Positions 48,397 through 56,653 of a stretch of 64,000 nt of DNA are shown in pieces. The stretch's first letter is position 1, and every line of letters starts with the position of its first letter. The stretch covers positions 1 to 64,000 of the forward strand of contig NZ_JAHLQC010000017.1 in NCBI RefSeq assembly GCF_018918265.1, given 5' to 3'. Source of the DNA: Falcatimonas sp. MSJ-15 (lineage in GTDB: Bacteria > Bacillota > Clostridia > Lachnospirales > Lachnospiraceae). Below the pieces are notes generated by a model. That model saw only the letters and a program-made list of their open reading frames with translations, did no database searches and was not told the DNA's origin. The translations under genes were made by a program, and so were the position numbers.

Positions 48397-49203
48397 ATGT
48401 ACGGAGCAATTTTAGGAGATATTATTGGAAGCCCATTTGAATTTGACAGAGGTGATAAAACAAAGAACTTTGATTTATTTAGTAAAGGCTGCGGCTTTAC
48501 AGATGATTCTGTTATGACAATAGCAGTTGGAGAGGCTCTTCTTGCAGTCGGAACTAAAGCTACAGTAAAGGAAATTGAAGAGGCGGTAGCATCTAACATG
48601 CAGAATTGGGGAAAAAGATATCCACATGCAGGTTATGGTGGAAGCTTCAGACATTGGCTTAAAGAAAAAAATCCAAAGCCATATGGAAGTTATGGTAATG
48701 GTTCAGCCATGAGAGTATCAGCAGCAGGATGGCTTTATAATTCAATTGAAAGAACAAGAGAGGTGGCAAGAGCTACAGCGAATGTGACACATAATCATCA
48801 AGAAGGTATAAAGGGTGCAGAGGCTACAGCCAGTGCAATATATATGGCAAGGAATGGTTCTTCAAAAGAAGAAATCAAAGCTTATATCGAGAGAGAATTT
48901 CATTATGATCTGAATAGAACATTGGATGATATCAGACCTTACTACCATCATGTTGAAAGCTGTCAGGAAACAGTGCCAGAAGCAATTATTGCATTCTTGG
49001 AATCCAGAGATTTTGAGGATGCAGTGCGTAATGCAATATCACTTGGTGGAGATACGGACACACTTGGAGCAATTACTGGTAGCATTGCCGAAGCATTTTA
49101 TGGAATACCTAAAGTGCTTATTGAAGAGTGTAAAAACATGATTGATAAGGGACCGATGACTGATGTTCTTAAAGAGTTTGAACATGTGATTGCCAGGGTG
49201 TGA
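48397..49203 (+). CDS. ADP-ribosylglycohydrolase (DraG family)
   Basis: Metal-dependent hydrolase that removes ADP-ribose from modified targets, 268 residues from the ATG at 48397 (TTGGAGG upstream). Family motifs are GAILGDIIGSPFE, FTDDSVMTIAV (first metal-ligand group), and SLGGDTDTLGAITGSIAEA (second group). Together with the macro-domain genes on both sides it suggests active ADP-ribose chemistry in this region. It is probably transcribed from its own promoter after the terminator at 48255. Confidence 0.92.
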   Translation: MYGAILGDIIGSPFEFDRGDKTKNFDLFSKGCGFTDDSVMTIAVGEALLAVGTKATVKEIEEAVASNMQNWGKRYPHAGYGGSFRHWLKEKNPKPYGSYGNGSAMRVSAAGWLYNSIERTREVARATANVTHNHQEGIKGAEATASAIYMARNGSSKEEIKAYIEREFHYDLNRTLDDIRPYYHHVESCQETVPEAIIAFLESRDFEDAVRNAISLGGDTDTLGAITGSIAEAFYGIPKVLIEECKNMIDKGPMTDVLKEFEHVIARV

Positions 49204-49302
49204 ACATTTATTCAAATGATAGTGGGTAGACTTAGACAAATCAGATGATTGAGCTTTTAAACAACAGATATGAATATTATAAGAATGAAAGGAAGAGCAG
49301 AG

Positions 49303-49965
49303 ATGATGAGAACAATTAAAGTTACTGGAAAAGGGAAAATAGCTGTAAAGCCGGATATGATTAGGTTATATATTAATATGGAAGAACTTTGCAAAGAATA
49401 TGAAGATACACTTCGCAGGTCAACTAAAGATACAGAATTACTCAAAGATTTATTCGAAAAACTTGGATTTCAAAGAAAAGACCTTAAAACAGTATATTTT
49501 AATGTTGATACAGAATATGAAAGCTATCAAGATAAGCACTGGAAAAAAAGATTTAAGGGTTATGAATATAATCACCGAATGAAAATAGAGTTTGCATCTG
49601 ATAACAAAAAGCTGGGACAGGTGCTATATGCTTTGGTTCACAGTTCATTAAAACCAGAGTTTTCTATTGAATATACAGTAGCTGATGTAGAAAAATGTAA
49701 AAATGAACTGTTACATAAAGCGATTGAAGATTCTATTCAAAAGGCACAGGTGCTTACAGCAGCAGCAAACGTGAAATTAGGTGAGATACAGACAATTGAT
49801 TATTCATGGGGAGAGATAGATTTTGTGACAAAGCCATTGGATGAAATGAGATTAATGGAGTGTACTGAATTAAAAATGAGAGCACCAGAGGCATATGATA
49901 TAGATATCGAGGCAGACGATATAGATGTTACAGATATAGTTACTGTGGTCTGGGAAATATACTAG
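49303..49965 (+). CDS. SIMPL-domain (DUF541) protein
   Basis: Protein of about 220 residues filling a single SIMPL/DUF541 domain: IKVTGKGKIAVKPDMIRL at the start and the later LHKAIEDSIQKAQVLTAAANVKLGEI block. Relatives such as E. coli YggE are linked to oxidative stress. Unlike many relatives, this one has no signal peptide, so it would be cytoplasmic. Starts at 49303 and 49306 are both possible after GGAAGAGCAG. Confidence 0.85.
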   Translation: MMRTIKVTGKGKIAVKPDMIRLYINMEELCKEYEDTLRRSTKDTELLKDLFEKLGFQRKDLKTVYFNVDTEYESYQDKHWKKRFKGYEYNHRMKIEFASDNKKLGQVLYALVHSSLKPEFSIEYTVADVEKCKNELLHKAIEDSIQKAQVLTAAANVKLGEIQTIDYSWGEIDFVTKPLDEMRLMECTELKMRAPEAYDIDIEADDIDVTDIVTVVWEIY

Positions 49966-50126
49966 GAGGGAATATACTGGAATTGATGAATATATGGAAT
50001 TGTATTTGCTTAAGAGGGAAGACGGTGGTATAATTCTATTATTGATATATTATGGTATAGTTGGTAAATTTTACGAAACAACGAAGGCAATTGCTGTACA
50101 AATTGGAATATGTTGAGGTATCTATT

Positions 50127-50462
50127 ATGAATGAAGGATTTTGGATGTGTGGAGTGTTGGCTATAATATTTGCTATTATAGGAGCATTATTTGCAATATT
50201 GAAAGAGAAAGCGGCTATATTTGTTTCAGGATTTAATTCACTGCCTAAAGAAGAACAAGCTTTGTATGATAAAGCATACATTTCTCGTGATATTAGAAAT
50301 CAGTGTCTGGTATGGACTGTCATAATGTTAATAGGAGCTGTAATGTCATTTTTTATATCACCATATATGGCTATTCCGGCTTTCATCATTTGGTTAATTT
50401 TGTTTTTTAAAGAGGTTCATTTTGACACTCGCAAAGCATTTGAAAAATATCTATTGAAGTAA
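50127..50462 (+). CDS. DUF3784-like small membrane protein
   Basis: A 111-residue protein with three membrane helices: near residues 4-24, 65-80 and 82-98, with the loop FNSLPKEEQALYDKAYISRD that is typical of DUF3784. GAGG lies 9 bases before the ATG at 50127. The function of the family is unknown. Confidence 0.7.
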   Translation: MNEGFWMCGVLAIIFAIIGALFAILKEKAAIFVSGFNSLPKEEQALYDKAYISRDIRNQCLVWTVIMLIGAVMSFFISPYMAIPAFIIWLILFFKEVHFDTRKAFEKYLLK

Positions 50463-50510
50463 ATTTTAATATAATGGATTTATTCAATCAAAACATAGGA
50501 GGATTATATT

Positions 50511-50903
50511 ATGGAACAGGTGGTAAAATTTTTAAAAGAGGCAGGAACATATTATTTAGCAACAGTTGAAGGCGACCAGCCAAGAGTAAGACCATTTGGA
50601 ACAGCTCATATTTTTGAAAATAAATTGTATATTCAAACTGGTAAGATAAAGGATGTATCAAAGCAGATTCACGCAAATCCAAAAGTAGAAATCTGCGCAT
50701 TTAAAAATGACGAATGGCTACGTGTATCAGGAGAACTTGTAGAAGACGATAGAAAAGAAGCAAGACAGTCAATGCTTGATGCATATCCATCTTTACAGAA
50801 GATGTATTCAGCAGATGATGGAAATACAGAGGTGTTCTATTTTAAGAATGCGACAGCGACATTCTCATCATTTACACATGAACCGGAAGTAGTGAAGTTC
50901 TAA
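50511..50903 (+). CDS. Pyridoxamine 5'-phosphate oxidase-family flavoprotein
   Basis: Split-barrel flavin-binding protein, 130 residues. The pattern YYLATVEGDQPRVRPFGTAH, then KLYIQTGKIKDVSKQIHANP and WLRVSGE, matches the small NimC/pyridoxamine oxidase-like proteins of anaerobes. It probably binds FMN and reduces an unknown substrate; nitroimidazole resistance proteins share the fold, but no resistance role can be claimed. AGGAGGATTATATT precedes the ATG. Confidence 0.85.
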   Translation: MEQVVKFLKEAGTYYLATVEGDQPRVRPFGTAHIFENKLYIQTGKIKDVSKQIHANPKVEICAFKNDEWLRVSGELVEDDRKEARQSMLDAYPSLQKMYSADDGNTEVFYFKNATATFSSFTHEPEVVKF

Positions 50904-50945
50904 TGATTAGGGTTTAGAACATGAATTGAGAAGGAGAAAAATACA

Positions 50946-51095
50946 ATGATTCAATATATTGAAAAAGCATATAAATTGGCACTAGATAATACTAAGTATA
51001 ATTCTGACGGAGAAGCAGTAATTCCAGAAAATGATGAGTGGCGTGATGAGAAAGAATGGGATGAAATATTTGAGCAGTTGCAGGAGGTGTCCTAA
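50946..51095 (+). CDS. 49-residue acidic protein coupled to the MreB-like gene
   Basis: A small gene with a good ribosome site (AAGGAGAAAAATACA). The product is helical and acidic (YIEKAYKLALDNTKYNSDGE, then DEWRDEKEWDEIFEQLQE). Its stop overlaps the next start (TAATG), so both are translated together. I do not recognise the family; it could be a partner or adaptor of the MreB-like protein. Confidence 0.65.
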   Translation: MIQYIEKAYKLALDNTKYNSDGEAVIPENDEWRDEKEWDEIFEQLQEVS

Positions 51096-51688
51096 TGGAA
51101 ATGTTTAATCCTACAGAGCTTTGTGCAGATATTAAGATCTATGATTATAAGAAAAAAGTAAAATATGATGAGAAATCTCTGATCATTTTTGAAAAAACAG
51201 GGAAAATAATAAAAGTCGGAAAAGAGTGTGAGGACATTATTTACACTCTTCCGGCTAATTCTATTGTTTCTTCTCCAATTATATTGGGAAGAGTCAGCGA
51301 CTATACATGTGCAGAAAAAATGTTAAAGCAGATGCTATGCCAATATCTGGGTAAGTCTTCTTTTATGGGATACGGCGAAGGGCTTATTTTTATTCACGAG
51401 AAGCTAAATGAAGTGGAAAAGAAAGCTTATCTTGATCTTATGTATCAAGCAGGAGCCAAAAACGTGATTTATATGGATGAATCGGTGCAGGGAATTCCCG
51501 AAGGAACGCCATGTGAGGATGTCATCTGGGCAATGAAGAATACCTATAAAAATCTTCGTTTCGCCGTAGAGATTACCAAGGAACAGCCAATGGATTACTT
51601 CAGATATTCTCTGGCGAAATTGGCAGAGAACTGCAAGCGGTGGGGACTAGAAGAGGAATATAACAAAAGCGTAATGGAGAAAAAATAA
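51095..51688 (+). CDS. Half-length MreB/actin-like protein
   Basis: A 197-residue protein that aligns by eye to the first half of MreB: FEKTGKIIKVGKE near residue 33, a loop like VSSPIILGRVSDYTCAEKML, and LNEVEKKAYLDLMYQAGAKN near 105-125. The phosphate-1 loop at the N-terminus (DLGTANT in MreB) is not conserved (ADIKIYDYKKK), and the second half with the other ATP-binding loops is missing. It is therefore probably not a filament-forming ATPase. Base composition is slightly higher in GC than its neighbours. It is coupled to a 49-residue acidic protein. Confidence 0.6.
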   Translation: MEMFNPTELCADIKIYDYKKKVKYDEKSLIIFEKTGKIIKVGKECEDIIYTLPANSIVSSPIILGRVSDYTCAEKMLKQMLCQYLGKSSFMGYGEGLIFIHEKLNEVEKKAYLDLMYQAGAKNVIYMDESVQGIPEGTPCEDVIWAMKNTYKNLRFAVEITKEQPMDYFRYSLAKLAENCKRWGLEEEYNKSVMEKK

Positions 51689-51913
51689 TGCATACCCTCG
51701 CAGATTTGGGTAACACAGAACAGAATGTGGCGGAAAGTATTGAAAATACTACGATTTCAACTACTAATGGTTGAGCCGGAGATGAAATGAAGGCAAATGT
51801 TTTGGGATAATTCTTTAGTAGTAATAGACTACTTAGAGACAGGAATTGCAGATTTTTAATAAATTAGATTTTAATAAATTAATAAATTACGCGGTAAAAA
51901 ATTACAAAATCTA

Positions 51914-51942
51914 TTGCATTTTTCTGCGCTTTTGAATATACT
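51914..51942 (+). promoter_or_regulatory. Promoter of the AbiF-associated small RNA
   Basis: TTGCAT (51914-51919) and TATACT (51937-51942) are exactly 17 bases apart. A transcript would start near 51949. The 225 bases before it (after the MreB-like gene) contain only a 28-codon remnant in frame with the previous stop. Confidence 0.65.
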
Positions 51943-51948
51943 ATATGT

Positions 51949-52012
51949 AACAGAGTTGCCCGAAGTCTTTTGGACATTGGGGACCAGGCTGAGTCTTGTG
52001 CTCAGCTTTTTT
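51949..52012 (+). ncRNA. Small structured RNA upstream of the AbiF gene, candidate RNA antitoxin
   Basis: About 64 bases lie between the promoter start and a strong terminator. The RNA would contain an internal hairpin (GTC-loop-GAC inside CCC/GGGG near 51958-51982) and end in GCTGAG / CTCAGC (51988-51993 with 52001-52006) plus six T. The terminator ends just before the ribosome site of the AbiF gene, so most transcripts stop as small RNA and a minority read on into the toxin gene. This is the layout I recall for AbiF toxins controlled by a small RNA. Confidence 0.6.
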
Positions 52013-52030
52013 ACGTTAAGGAGTGATTTT

Positions 52031-52921
52031 ATGGATTTGAAAAAGCCATTGACCTTCGATGAACAGTTGAATAAGTTGGTTGCACATGGGATGGTTATTT
52101 CAGATAGAGAAGAAGCCAAGGACATTTTGAAGAAAGTAAATTATTATCGGTTTACAGGTTATGCTTTACAATTTAGGAAAGATCCTTCTGGCAGCGATTA
52201 TATAGATGGAACTACATTTGAAACGGTGTATCATCTTTATAAAGTGGATGAAATATTACGTGATACATTTCGCCGGTATATTGAAAAAGCAGAGGTTTAT
52301 TATAGGACGCAGATAGCCTATGGATTTTCAATCGCAAAATGTACAGATGCACCTTATGATCAGCATTACGATGAAAACAATTTTTATAATAAAAAAGGTT
52401 ACAAAGAAGTGATGGAGACCTTTGGAAGAGAGCAGAATTATTATAAAGACAGTCTGATTGTAAAGCATCATAAAACAAAGTATTCTAGTAAAATGCCACT
52501 GTGGGTTATTGTGGAATTGATGTCATTTTCTAATATGTCCAAGCTGTACAGTTCTATGTATTATTCAGAAAAGGATGCCATAGCCAGTATGGTCGGAGTA
52601 AGTAAGGATACATTAGAAAATCATCTGCACTGTCTGTCGGTATTACGAAATAAATGTGCGCATGCAGCAAGAATGTATAATACGGATTTTAATCCACCGG
52701 CAAAGTTTACAACATCCTTTTTACGGAAACACCCAGAGATAAAGAATAATTCATTGTTTGCGTATACACTGGTTTTACTAAAAAGGCTCCCAGATGAAGA
52801 AAGTAAGAAATCTTTGGTACAGACAGTGGAAACGGTGATAGATGAATATAGAAGTGATATTGATTTGAATTTGATTGGTTTCCCGGAGAATTACTTGGAA
52901 ATTATGAAGAATAATTTGTAA
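52031..52921 (+). CDS. AbiF/AbiD (Abi_2) family HEPN abortive-infection protein
   Basis: Putative phage-defence RNase, 296 residues from the ATG at 52031 (AAGGAGTG upstream). It starts with the Abi_2 signature LTFDEQLNKLVAHGMVI and NYYRFTGYALQF. The HEPN catalytic motif Rx4H is at Arg206-His211 (LRNKCAHAARMYN). LWVIVELMSFSNMSKLY is a further conserved block. Relatives halt growth during phage infection by cutting RNA and are proposed ancestors of Cas13 nucleases. A complete small-RNA unit lies immediately upstream and is the likely partner. The window has no sign of cas genes or CRISPR repeats. Confidence 0.9.
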   Translation: MDLKKPLTFDEQLNKLVAHGMVISDREEAKDILKKVNYYRFTGYALQFRKDPSGSDYIDGTTFETVYHLYKVDEILRDTFRRYIEKAEVYYRTQIAYGFSIAKCTDAPYDQHYDENNFYNKKGYKEVMETFGREQNYYKDSLIVKHHKTKYSSKMPLWVIVELMSFSNMSKLYSSMYYSEKDAIASMVGVSKDTLENHLHCLSVLRNKCAHAARMYNTDFNPPAKFTTSFLRKHPEIKNNSLFAYTLVLLKRLPDEESKKSLVQTVETVIDEYRSDIDLNLIGFPENYLEIMKNNL

Positions 52922-53779
52922 GAATAAGCAGCTACTTTTCGTTAGTAATCTATGCAAAGTGGATGTTATTTTATATTAAGGTTGTGGAGAATTGTATTGT
53001 AAATGTTGCACGCAAATGATATATTTTTTGTCATAGGAGGGCTTGGGAATGGACAAAACAATTTCTATGAACATAAGGGTGTACTGGTCAATTTTTATTA
53101 AAAAACGGCAGACACCGCTCTGGTAAGATGTGGTACAGCTACCTCTATAACATCATGATGCATGGGATTTGTCCTATAAATCCGCCCTACGAAAGTTGAT
53201 TTTAGAAGTGGTATAATCTTTTGGTTATTATACATTTTTTTAGACATAGCGACAGTTGTGTCTGTTTCTAATACTCATCTATTCATTTCGAATAATATTC
53301 ACTTTTCAATGTTCATCACCAGCTATGCTGGATATAATTACTCAGGATTACGAGAGAGGAATTCTGGCTAGAGACTGAACAGTAACATAAGGGAAATTTT
53401 TTCTAATTAAGGTATTTTTATTGGACACATTATATGATAATCTAAAATTACTAGGAACCTAGATTGAAAAAAATAACTTTTAACTCAAAAGTTATTGCAA
53501 CAAAAGCGAACAAGCAGAGAAAGCTAAAAGAGCAATTTAGTGTAGTGAAATTAAGGCGATTTTTAAATAATGGCTTAAATAATAGTAGCGAATATAAGTT
53601 GCGTTTTAAACGGAATATTGACAGAGAAGGCAGGCTTAAGAAACTAATTATTTAGAGAGTGGTTTTTTTCGTTGCGATAATTGTGATTGGGATAGTATAT
53701 AATGAATAGAGCATGCAATCGAGGTTGGAAATTATGAATAATAGAAAAATACAAGTAATAAAAAATGTGGAGGTACATA
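52922..53779. other. 858-base gene-poor stretch with decayed coding remnants
   Basis: Holds a 25-codon ORF at 53049-53126 with an AGGAGG site, and directly after it, in another frame, an open stretch of about 35 codons ending at 53199 (GRHRSGKMWYSYLYN...), so the two may be one gene broken by a frameshift. A 63-codon TTG-started frame at 53464 has poor codon use and no ribosome site. I could not name the source gene. Decayed mobile or plasmid-derived DNA is plausible. Confidence 0.45.
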
Positions 53780-54214
53780 GTGGTTAATTTAATAAATAAA
53801 AAAGTAAAACATACAGGCGCTTTAGGGATAGGGATTGTTACAGAACAGGATGATAAATATATTACAGTCCAGTTTACAAATAAAGTGATCAAGTTCGCAT
53901 ATCCTGCAGCATTTGAAGAAAGTGCAAGACCAGATCATACTACAGGTGATTGGACTAACTGGGAAAAAGCTGGACGTAGAGTTGATTGTGATTATCATGT
54001 GTTAAAAAAACCACTTAAACATGGTGCATATAAAGATACTATTTTGGAGTATTGTAATGTGAAGTATTCGCCATTTGATAAATGTGGAAATGGCAATATG
54101 GGTTATCTTTTTGAACTAAACAAGAACTTGGCAGCCTTTTTTATTCAGAAAATAGCTGAGAAGAATCCAGAAGTAATGGATATTGAATATTTGCAGTTCA
54201 TTCTTGAAAAGTGA
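53780..54214 (+). CDS. Conserved hypothetical protein with SH3-like start
   Basis: A 144-residue protein from a GTG at 53780, which has GGAGG 7 bases upstream; the ATG at 53765 lies before that site. Residues 1-45 (NKKVKHTGALGIGIV, ITVQFTNKVIKFAYPAAFE) match the small beta-barrel seen at the start of many Firmicutes hypothetical proteins and near helicases. The rest (KKPLKHGAYKDTI...) is not recognised. Function unknown. Confidence 0.6.
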   Translation: MVNLINKKVKHTGALGIGIVTEQDDKYITVQFTNKVIKFAYPAAFEESARPDHTTGDWTNWEKAGRRVDCDYHVLKKPLKHGAYKDTILEYCNVKYSPFDKCGNGNMGYLFELNKNLAAFFIQKIAEKNPEVMDIEYLQFILEK

Positions 54215-54254
54215 GAATATAGCAGTTTGGGTTTATTCGAAAGTGTCAATATAT

Positions 54255-54470
54255 ATGAGAATGATGGATATAAGACAAGGTAATGTAATAATGACTGAGG
54301 GGCTTGTGTTGCAGGATGTAGATGTATGGTATGATAGTACAAAAATATATACAACTCCACATAACAATATGACAGAACTTTATTTTGAAGATAATGATAT
54401 AGAAGGTATTATTGAAAAAATGGAGTCTGGCAAGTATGTTGTAAGTTATGTTAAGAAATTAATGGAATAG
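54255..54470 (+). CDS. Small hypothetical protein
   Basis: About 67-71 residues depending on the start (54255, 54261 or 54264; none has a clear ribosome site). The sequence is acidic and soluble (LYFEDNDIEGIIEKMESGK). It lies between two better supported genes, which supports it. No family recognised. Confidence 0.4.
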   Translation: MRMMDIRQGNVIMTEGLVLQDVDVWYDSTKIYTTPHNNMTELYFEDNDIEGIIEKMESGKYVVSYVKKLME

Positions 54471-54497
54471 ATGGAGAAATAGAGGAGAAATACTGAT

Positions 54498-54839
54498 ATG
54501 AATATACAGATATTTGGAACAAAGAAATGCAATGATACTAAGAAGGCGGAGCGCTTTTTTAAGGAGCGGGGCATAAAGTATCAGTTCATTGATATGAAAG
54601 AAAAAGGTATGAGCAAAGGAGAATTTAATTCGGTAGCTCAGGCAAATGGTGGATTAGAAAATATGGTTAACTGGGATGGCAAGGATAAGGATTTACTTGC
54701 TCTTATTAAGTATATCGCAGATGAAGATAAGCTCGAAAAGGTGCTTGAGAATCCACAAGTAATTAAAACACCAGTAGTAAGAAACGGAAAGCAATCAACA
54801 CTTGGTTATCAGCCGGATATCTGGAAAGGATGGAACTAA
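54498..54839 (+). CDS. ArsC/Spx-family thioredoxin-fold protein
   Basis: A 113-residue protein of the arsenate reductase/Spx family: IFGTKKCNDTKKAERFF with one Cys at residue 11, then INxP-like KTPVVRNGKQSTLGYQPDIWK at the end. The single Cys and absence of a CxxC motif argue against a classical Spx regulator. The macro-domain gene begins on the base after its stop codon. AGAGGAGAAATACTGAT precedes the ATG. A redox-linked reductase or regulator role is possible. Confidence 0.8.
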   Translation: MNIQIFGTKKCNDTKKAERFFKERGIKYQFIDMKEKGMSKGEFNSVAQANGGLENMVNWDGKDKDLLALIKYIADEDKLEKVLENPQVIKTPVVRNGKQSTLGYQPDIWKGWN

Positions 54840-55364
54840 ATGTACTTAATTAAGACTTTAATGGGAGATATAACAAAAGTAACAGATGTGCAGGCAATCG
54901 TGAATGCAGCAAACAACTCACTTCTTGGCGGAGGCGGTGTAGATGGTGCAATTCATAGAGCAGCAGGACCAGAGCTTCTGGCGGAGTGCAGAACACTTCA
55001 CGGATGTGAGACAGGAGAAGCAAAGATAACAAAAGCTTATAATCTGCCATGTGATTACGTGATACATACTGTCGGTCCTATATGGAACGGTGGAAGAAAT
55101 AGAGAAGAGGAACTTCTTGCTAATTGCTATTCTAATTCCATGAAGCTGGCAATGGATAATGGAATCAGGTCTATTGCATTTCCTTCTATATCAACGGGAG
55201 TATATAGTTTTCCGGTTGAGTTGGCAGCAAAGATTGCAGTACATACAGTAAATAGGTTCTTGCAGGATAATCCGGATTGTTTTGAACTGGTGGAGTGGGT
55301 GCTATTTGATACTCATACTGAATCGGTGTATGAAGCTGAGGTTGATAAATTATACGATAAATAA
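54840..55364 (+). CDS. Macro-domain protein, O-acetyl-ADP-ribose deacetylase-like
   Basis: Single macro domain of 174 residues. The ADP-ribose loop is complete: [25 protein letters not shown], with [13 protein letters not shown] and [12 protein letters not shown]. This is the MacroD/YmdB type that removes the acetyl group from O-acetyl-ADP-ribose and can remove mono-ADP-ribose from acidic residues. It starts directly after the ArsC-like stop codon, so the two are co-translated. It is the third ADP-ribose gene in this region. Confidence 0.92.
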   Translation: MYLIKTLMGDITKVTDVQAIVNAANNSLLGGGGVDGAIHRAAGPELLAECRTLHGCETGEAKITKAYNLPCDYVIHTVGPIWNGGRNREEELLANCYSNSMKLAMDNGIRSIAFPSISTGVYSFPVELAAKIAVHTVNRFLQDNPDCFELVEWVLFDTHTESVYEAEVDKLYDK

Positions 55365-55384
55365 AATGAAAAAAGGGAGCTTTT

Positions 55385-55635
55385 ATGTACGCTGAAAAAA
55401 CAGATTATGATGATATTGAAATGTCGAGCAGGTTATGGAATATTCTCAGAAGATCTGAAATGATATGGAGCATGGAGTCAGATTTGATGACTTTTTATGT
55501 ATGGATGCATTTAGAATTGGAATAAAAAGCAAAGATGATTTGAGAAGATATAGCCTTGAGAAACTTGAAAAGGTGTGTCCGAAGGATAAAAGGTTGTTTG
55601 TAAGATTAAAGAAGTTGAAATCCATTTATGGTTAA
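55385..55635 (+). pseudogene. Frameshifted small gene, RNA polymerase alpha C-terminal domain-like
   Basis: A good ribosome site (AAAGGGAGC) precedes an ATG whose frame begins DDIEMSSRLWNILRRSE, like the start of the RNA polymerase alpha C-terminal domain, then loses sense and stops early. From about 55465 another frame continues sensibly (MEHGVRFDDFLCMDAFRIG... LKKLKSIYG) to the stop at 55635. A short insertion such as ATATG near 55460 would explain the break. It is therefore a damaged gene of about 80 residues. Confidence 0.55.
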
Positions 55636-55652
55636 TTCGTGAAAGGAGAATT

Positions 55653-55904
55653 ATGGAAAAAAGATACTATATTGATGGTAAATGTGTTTTAAGTTATGAA
55701 GACGATGTGTTTTCCACTGATGATGATTATACAAATATTAAAGAATTGTTTATTTATCCAGCAGTTGATAAAGTGTATGTTAAATATTATGAGAAGCAAT
55801 TGGTTCAACAAGTCCTTGAAAAAACCTTTAAAGAGAACGCTTCAATATTTAATACATACTGTGCTATAAAAGAATTAATAAAAGGCGAATCAATAAGTGT
55901 ATAA
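55653..55904 (+). CDS. Small hypothetical protein
   Basis: An 83-residue soluble protein with GAAAGGAGAA before the ATG, 17 bases after the broken gene. It is rich in Tyr and Lys (KRYYIDGKCVLSYEDDVFST). No family is recognised. Confidence 0.55.
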   Translation: MEKRYYIDGKCVLSYEDDVFSTDDDYTNIKELFIYPAVDKVYVKYYEKQLVQQVLEKTFKENASIFNTYCAIKELIKGESISV

Positions 55905-56116
55905 AGCCTTCTAGCTTCTATCAAAATGAGCTTGGAAAGCAAAAAATAAAGTATAGTGTAGTATAGTGTATAGTGGTAAAATATCACAAAAATTGAATAA
56001 AAATTTTGTAGTGGGTTACACGTTTAACCTTTGTAAAAATCATATTGCTATTGTAATATTGAATTAAAATAGCAAAAAGTAGAAATTAATATGATACAGA
56101 ACAGAGGAGATAATAC

Positions 56117-56653
56117 ATGAATAAAGAAATGACGGTAAATGGGAAAAGCTATACAATAATTAAATTACTAGGAAAGGGTAAAGGTGGATATTCTTATTTG
56201 GTAGAGTCTGGGAATAATAGGTATGTTTTGAAACAGATACATCATGAACCTTGTAATTATTATCAATTTGGAAACAAGATTGAGGCAGAAATCCGTGATT
56301 ACAAGAAATTGAAAGAAATCGGAATAAAGATGCCTGCTATGTTTGAAGTAGATGTGAAAAACGAACGTATTTTGAAAGAGTTTATTGATGGTGACACGAT
56401 TTATCAGTTGGTTTTAGAAGACAAGATGAAAACAGATTATATCAAGCAATTGCATAGGATGTGTGAAATGTTATATCCTGCTAATACAAATATTGATTAT
56501 TTTCCAACGAATTTTGTTGTACATAACGAAGAAATATATTATGTTGATTTCGAGTGCAACGATTACATGGAGGAATGGAATTTTGAAAACTGGGGGATAA
56601 AATATTGGTCGAAGACACCAGAATTTATACAATATGTGAAAGAACATTCATGA
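56117..56653 (+). CDS. Protein kinase-fold protein (small, RIO/phosphotransferase-like)
   Basis: A 178-residue protein with the main features of a kinase. The glycine-rich loop LGKGKGGYSYLVE (residues 19-31) is followed by the ATP Lys in RYVLKQI, a Glu in the EIRDYKKLKEIG helix, IDYFPTNFVVHN in the place of the catalytic loop, and VDFE in the place of the DFG motif. It is much shorter than Ser/Thr kinases, so it is probably an atypical kinase such as a Bud32-like or antibiotic-type phosphotransferase. GAGGAGATAATAC precedes the ATG. Its target is unknown. Confidence 0.65.
   Translation: MNKEMTVNGKSYTIIKLLGKGKGGYSYLVESGNNRYVLKQIHHEPCNYYQFGNKIEAEIRDYKKLKEIGIKMPAMFEVDVKNERILKEFIDGDTIYQLVLEDKMKTDYIKQLHRMCEMLYPANTNIDYFPTNFVVHNEEIYYVDFECNDYMEEWNFENWGIKYWSKTPEFIQYVKEHS

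Noticed and set aside
51688..51774. 28-codon frame overlapping the stop of the MreB-like gene
   Set aside because: It begins with a TAATG overlap but has no further support and low complexity (IENTTISTTNG); probably chance or remnant.
53464..53655. 63-codon frame starting with TTG
   Set aside because: No ribosome site, poor codon use, and no recognisable family. It is kept only as part of the gene-poor stretch.
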